64,000 nt of DNA from Rhodospirillales bacterium (GTDB lineage Bacteria > Pseudomonadota > Alphaproteobacteria > Rhodospirillales > Defluviicoccaceae), in NCBI GenBank assembly GCA_016712595.1, contig JADJQT010000001.1, forward strand, positions 1,423,501 through 1,487,500, written 5' to 3'. The position numbers were made by a program, and so were the translations under genes. Position 1 is the first letter of the stretch. Every line of letters begins with the position of its first letter. Positions 62,851 through 64,000 of this stretch are shown piece by piece. Below the pieces are notes generated by a model. That model worked only from the letters and a program-made list of their open reading frames with translations, was not told the DNA's origin and searched no databases.

Positions 62851-63168
62851 CTAGAGAACCGACTCGACCCACTCGAACAGCTTACCCTTGGCCAACGCGC
62901 CGATGCGCGTCGCCGCAACCTGGCCATCCTTGAACAAGATCAAGGTCGGGATGCCGCGTACGCCATACTTCGATGGTGTCATCGGGTTTTCGTCGATGTT
63001 CAGCTTGGCGACCGTCACCCGCTCGCCAAGTTCACTGTCAAGTGCCTCCAGCGAAGGGGCGATCTGCTTACACGGTCCGCACCATTCTGCCCAAAAATCG
63101 ACGAGCACCGGCTTGTCCGCCTTGAGCACGTCGGTGTTGAACGAATCGTCGGTGATAGTTTTCGGCAT
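62851..63168 (-). CDS. trxA: Thioredoxin
   Basis: 105 aa. The active site W-C30-G-P-C33 is in VDFWAEWCGPCKQIAPSLEAL. The cis-Pro is in VRGIPTLILFKDGQ, and DENPMTPSKYGV is typical. It reduces disulphides in the cytoplasm with electrons from thioredoxin reductase. It is convergent with folC (62 nt), the usual neighbour in alphaproteobacteria. The 207-nt gap upstream (63169-63375) contains no recognised gene. Confidence 0.97.
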   Translation of the reverse strand: MPKTITDDSFNTDVLKADKPVLVDFWAEWCGPCKQIAPSLEALDSELGERVTVAKLNIDENPMTPSKYGVRGIPTLILFKDGQVAATRIGALAKGKLFEWVESVL

Positions 63169-63375
63169 GAAATGACCTCAAAAGAGCACGAACATCTTCG
63201 GGCTGTTGAGCACAAGGAGCGATGCGCCGCAATACGATTGCCCGCGAATGTATGGACCCGCTCCCTGTGGGTCAAGGTGTCGAGGACCCGGACATCGCCG
63301 GGCGCTGCACCTCGCCGGGGCGGTTCGATCCCGAAACGATTCGCGGCGCGTGGTCAGCCGTTGGCCATCAGAGCT

Positions 63376-63990
63376 TCACGGCAGCGGCACCGGCATGTCG
63401 TCGAGCGTCCGGAAGATCGCAGCTTCGATACGCGTATGGTTTTGTTTCCCCCCGCTTAGGGTCTCCTTGCCGCTCGCGCGCCAGAGGAGTCGGCCGGTAT
63501 GGGCATCGAGGAAGATGATTGTGAACCGCTCCTGCGGGCTGCGATAGACTTCCATGTCGTCGTAGGCCTCCATCTGCGAGCCTGCGACGCCTTCTGTCGC
63601 CTCGATCGCTGGACCCTCGAAGGCCCAACCCGAAGCGGAGGTATTGCGGTCGATGTAGGCATCGCTGAAGGCGACGGCGAAGTCCGCCGGCTGGCCAAGC
63701 TCGAATCCCTTTTGCGCCAGATCGTCGTTGATGGCCTGCTCGATGACGTAACGGGTGTCCTCATCCATCGTCGGATCGTATCCGAGGCGCAGGCGGACCA
63801 TTTCCTGCGCACTCACCCATCGGTAGCGGTCGTAGCGCGCGTGGGCGACGGCGGGGTCCGGCGCGTCCATTTCGTCGGTCGTCTCAACGGCGATCGCCGC
63901 TTCCTGCGGTGTCAGCTTCTGAGACTTCTCGCAGGCGACGAGGCCGCCGAGCACGACCGCAGCGAGGAGTATTGAGGCCGGTCCTCGCAT
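63376..63990 (-). CDS. DUF4136-like lipoprotein
   Basis: 204 aa. A lipoprotein signal peptide ends in the lipobox LVAC (Cys20), so the mature protein is acylated. The next residue is Glu, compatible with release to the outer membrane. The body resembles DUF4136: YDRYRWVSAQEM near the start, DDLAQKGFELGQPADFAVAFSDAY, a late FTIIFLDAHTGRLLWRASG and an ending AIFRTLDDMPVPLP. The function is unknown. It is the last gene in the window and starts 11 nt from its edge, so its promoter is not visible. Confidence 0.78.
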   Translation of the reverse strand: MRGPASILLAAVVLGGLVACEKSQKLTPQEAAIAVETTDEMDAPDPAVAHARYDRYRWVSAQEMVRLRLGYDPTMDEDTRYVIEQAINDDLAQKGFELGQPADFAVAFSDAYIDRNTSASGWAFEGPAIEATEGVAGSQMEAYDDMEVYRSPQERFTIIFLDAHTGRLLWRASGKETLSGGKQNHTRIEAAIFRTLDDMPVPLP

Positions 63991-64000
63991 GCACTTCCAC

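Noticed and set aside
63169..63375. Short open frames between trxA and the lipoprotein gene
   Set aside because: No family pattern or ribosome site. The gap is treated as non-coding.

Overview
The window is a high-GC, gene-dense chromosomal segment of a Gram-negative alphaproteobacterium, most likely in or near the Rhodospirillales. Four gene orders support this: rnd-kdsD-lptC-lptA-lptB-rpoN-hpf-ptsN, dgt-argS-SPOR-nagZ-M50-scpA-scpB, and cmk-rpsA-sppA-ihfB-lapA-trpF-trpB-trpA-accD-folC with trxA. The lipopolysaccharide export genes show an outer membrane. The species cannot be fixed from the sequence alone. I see no rRNA, CRISPR array or phage structural genes.

Layout. 1-15.1 kb is a surface-glycan region: two paralogous family-4 glycosyltransferases (the first cut by the window edge), a glutamine-dependent asparagine-synthase-like amidotransferase, a UDP-sugar 6-dehydrogenase, two SAM methyltransferases (one TylF-like) and an ABC exporter. 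Embedded in it at about 4.4-9.96 kb is a lower-GC island of unknown exported and membrane proteins: a Tat-type HEFGH metallopeptidase, a Cys/Pro-rich exported protein, a multi-pass membrane protein and a small secreted protein. Two degenerate insertion sequences (IS1595-like, then IS1182-like) landed in the second of these genes. Their target duplications can be read, so the ancestral gene can be rebuilt.

15.3-28.8 kb holds a penicillin-acylase-family hydrolase, an Hsp70-Hsp70-DUF2760 cassette in which both Hsp70 genes carry a one-base frameshift, a methyltransferase, an acyl-CoA dehydrogenase with a YdcF-like protein, OsmC, an aldo/keto reductase and dGTPase. 28.8-34.8 kb is a tightly overlapping housekeeping operon (argS to scpB). 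35.0-42.0 kb, on the minus strand, is the LPS-export / sigma-54 / nitrogen-PTS block, followed by tRNA-Leu(CAG) and an NDUFA9-like reductase.

43.3-52.4 kb contains a DUF2934 triple-repeat protein, a ferritin-like protein and a complete six-gene ebo set. The ebo genes are split into two convergent arms (eboA-eboB-eboF on plus, eboD-eboE-eboC on minus). This is the best candidate for a poorly understood system: the cluster is known in cyanobacteria for moving or processing a metabolite precursor for the periplasm, but its substrate here is unknown. 52.5-63.2 kb is the conserved cmk to trxA block, with a GAF-domain gene where aroA would often sit. The window closes with a DUF4136-like lipoprotein.
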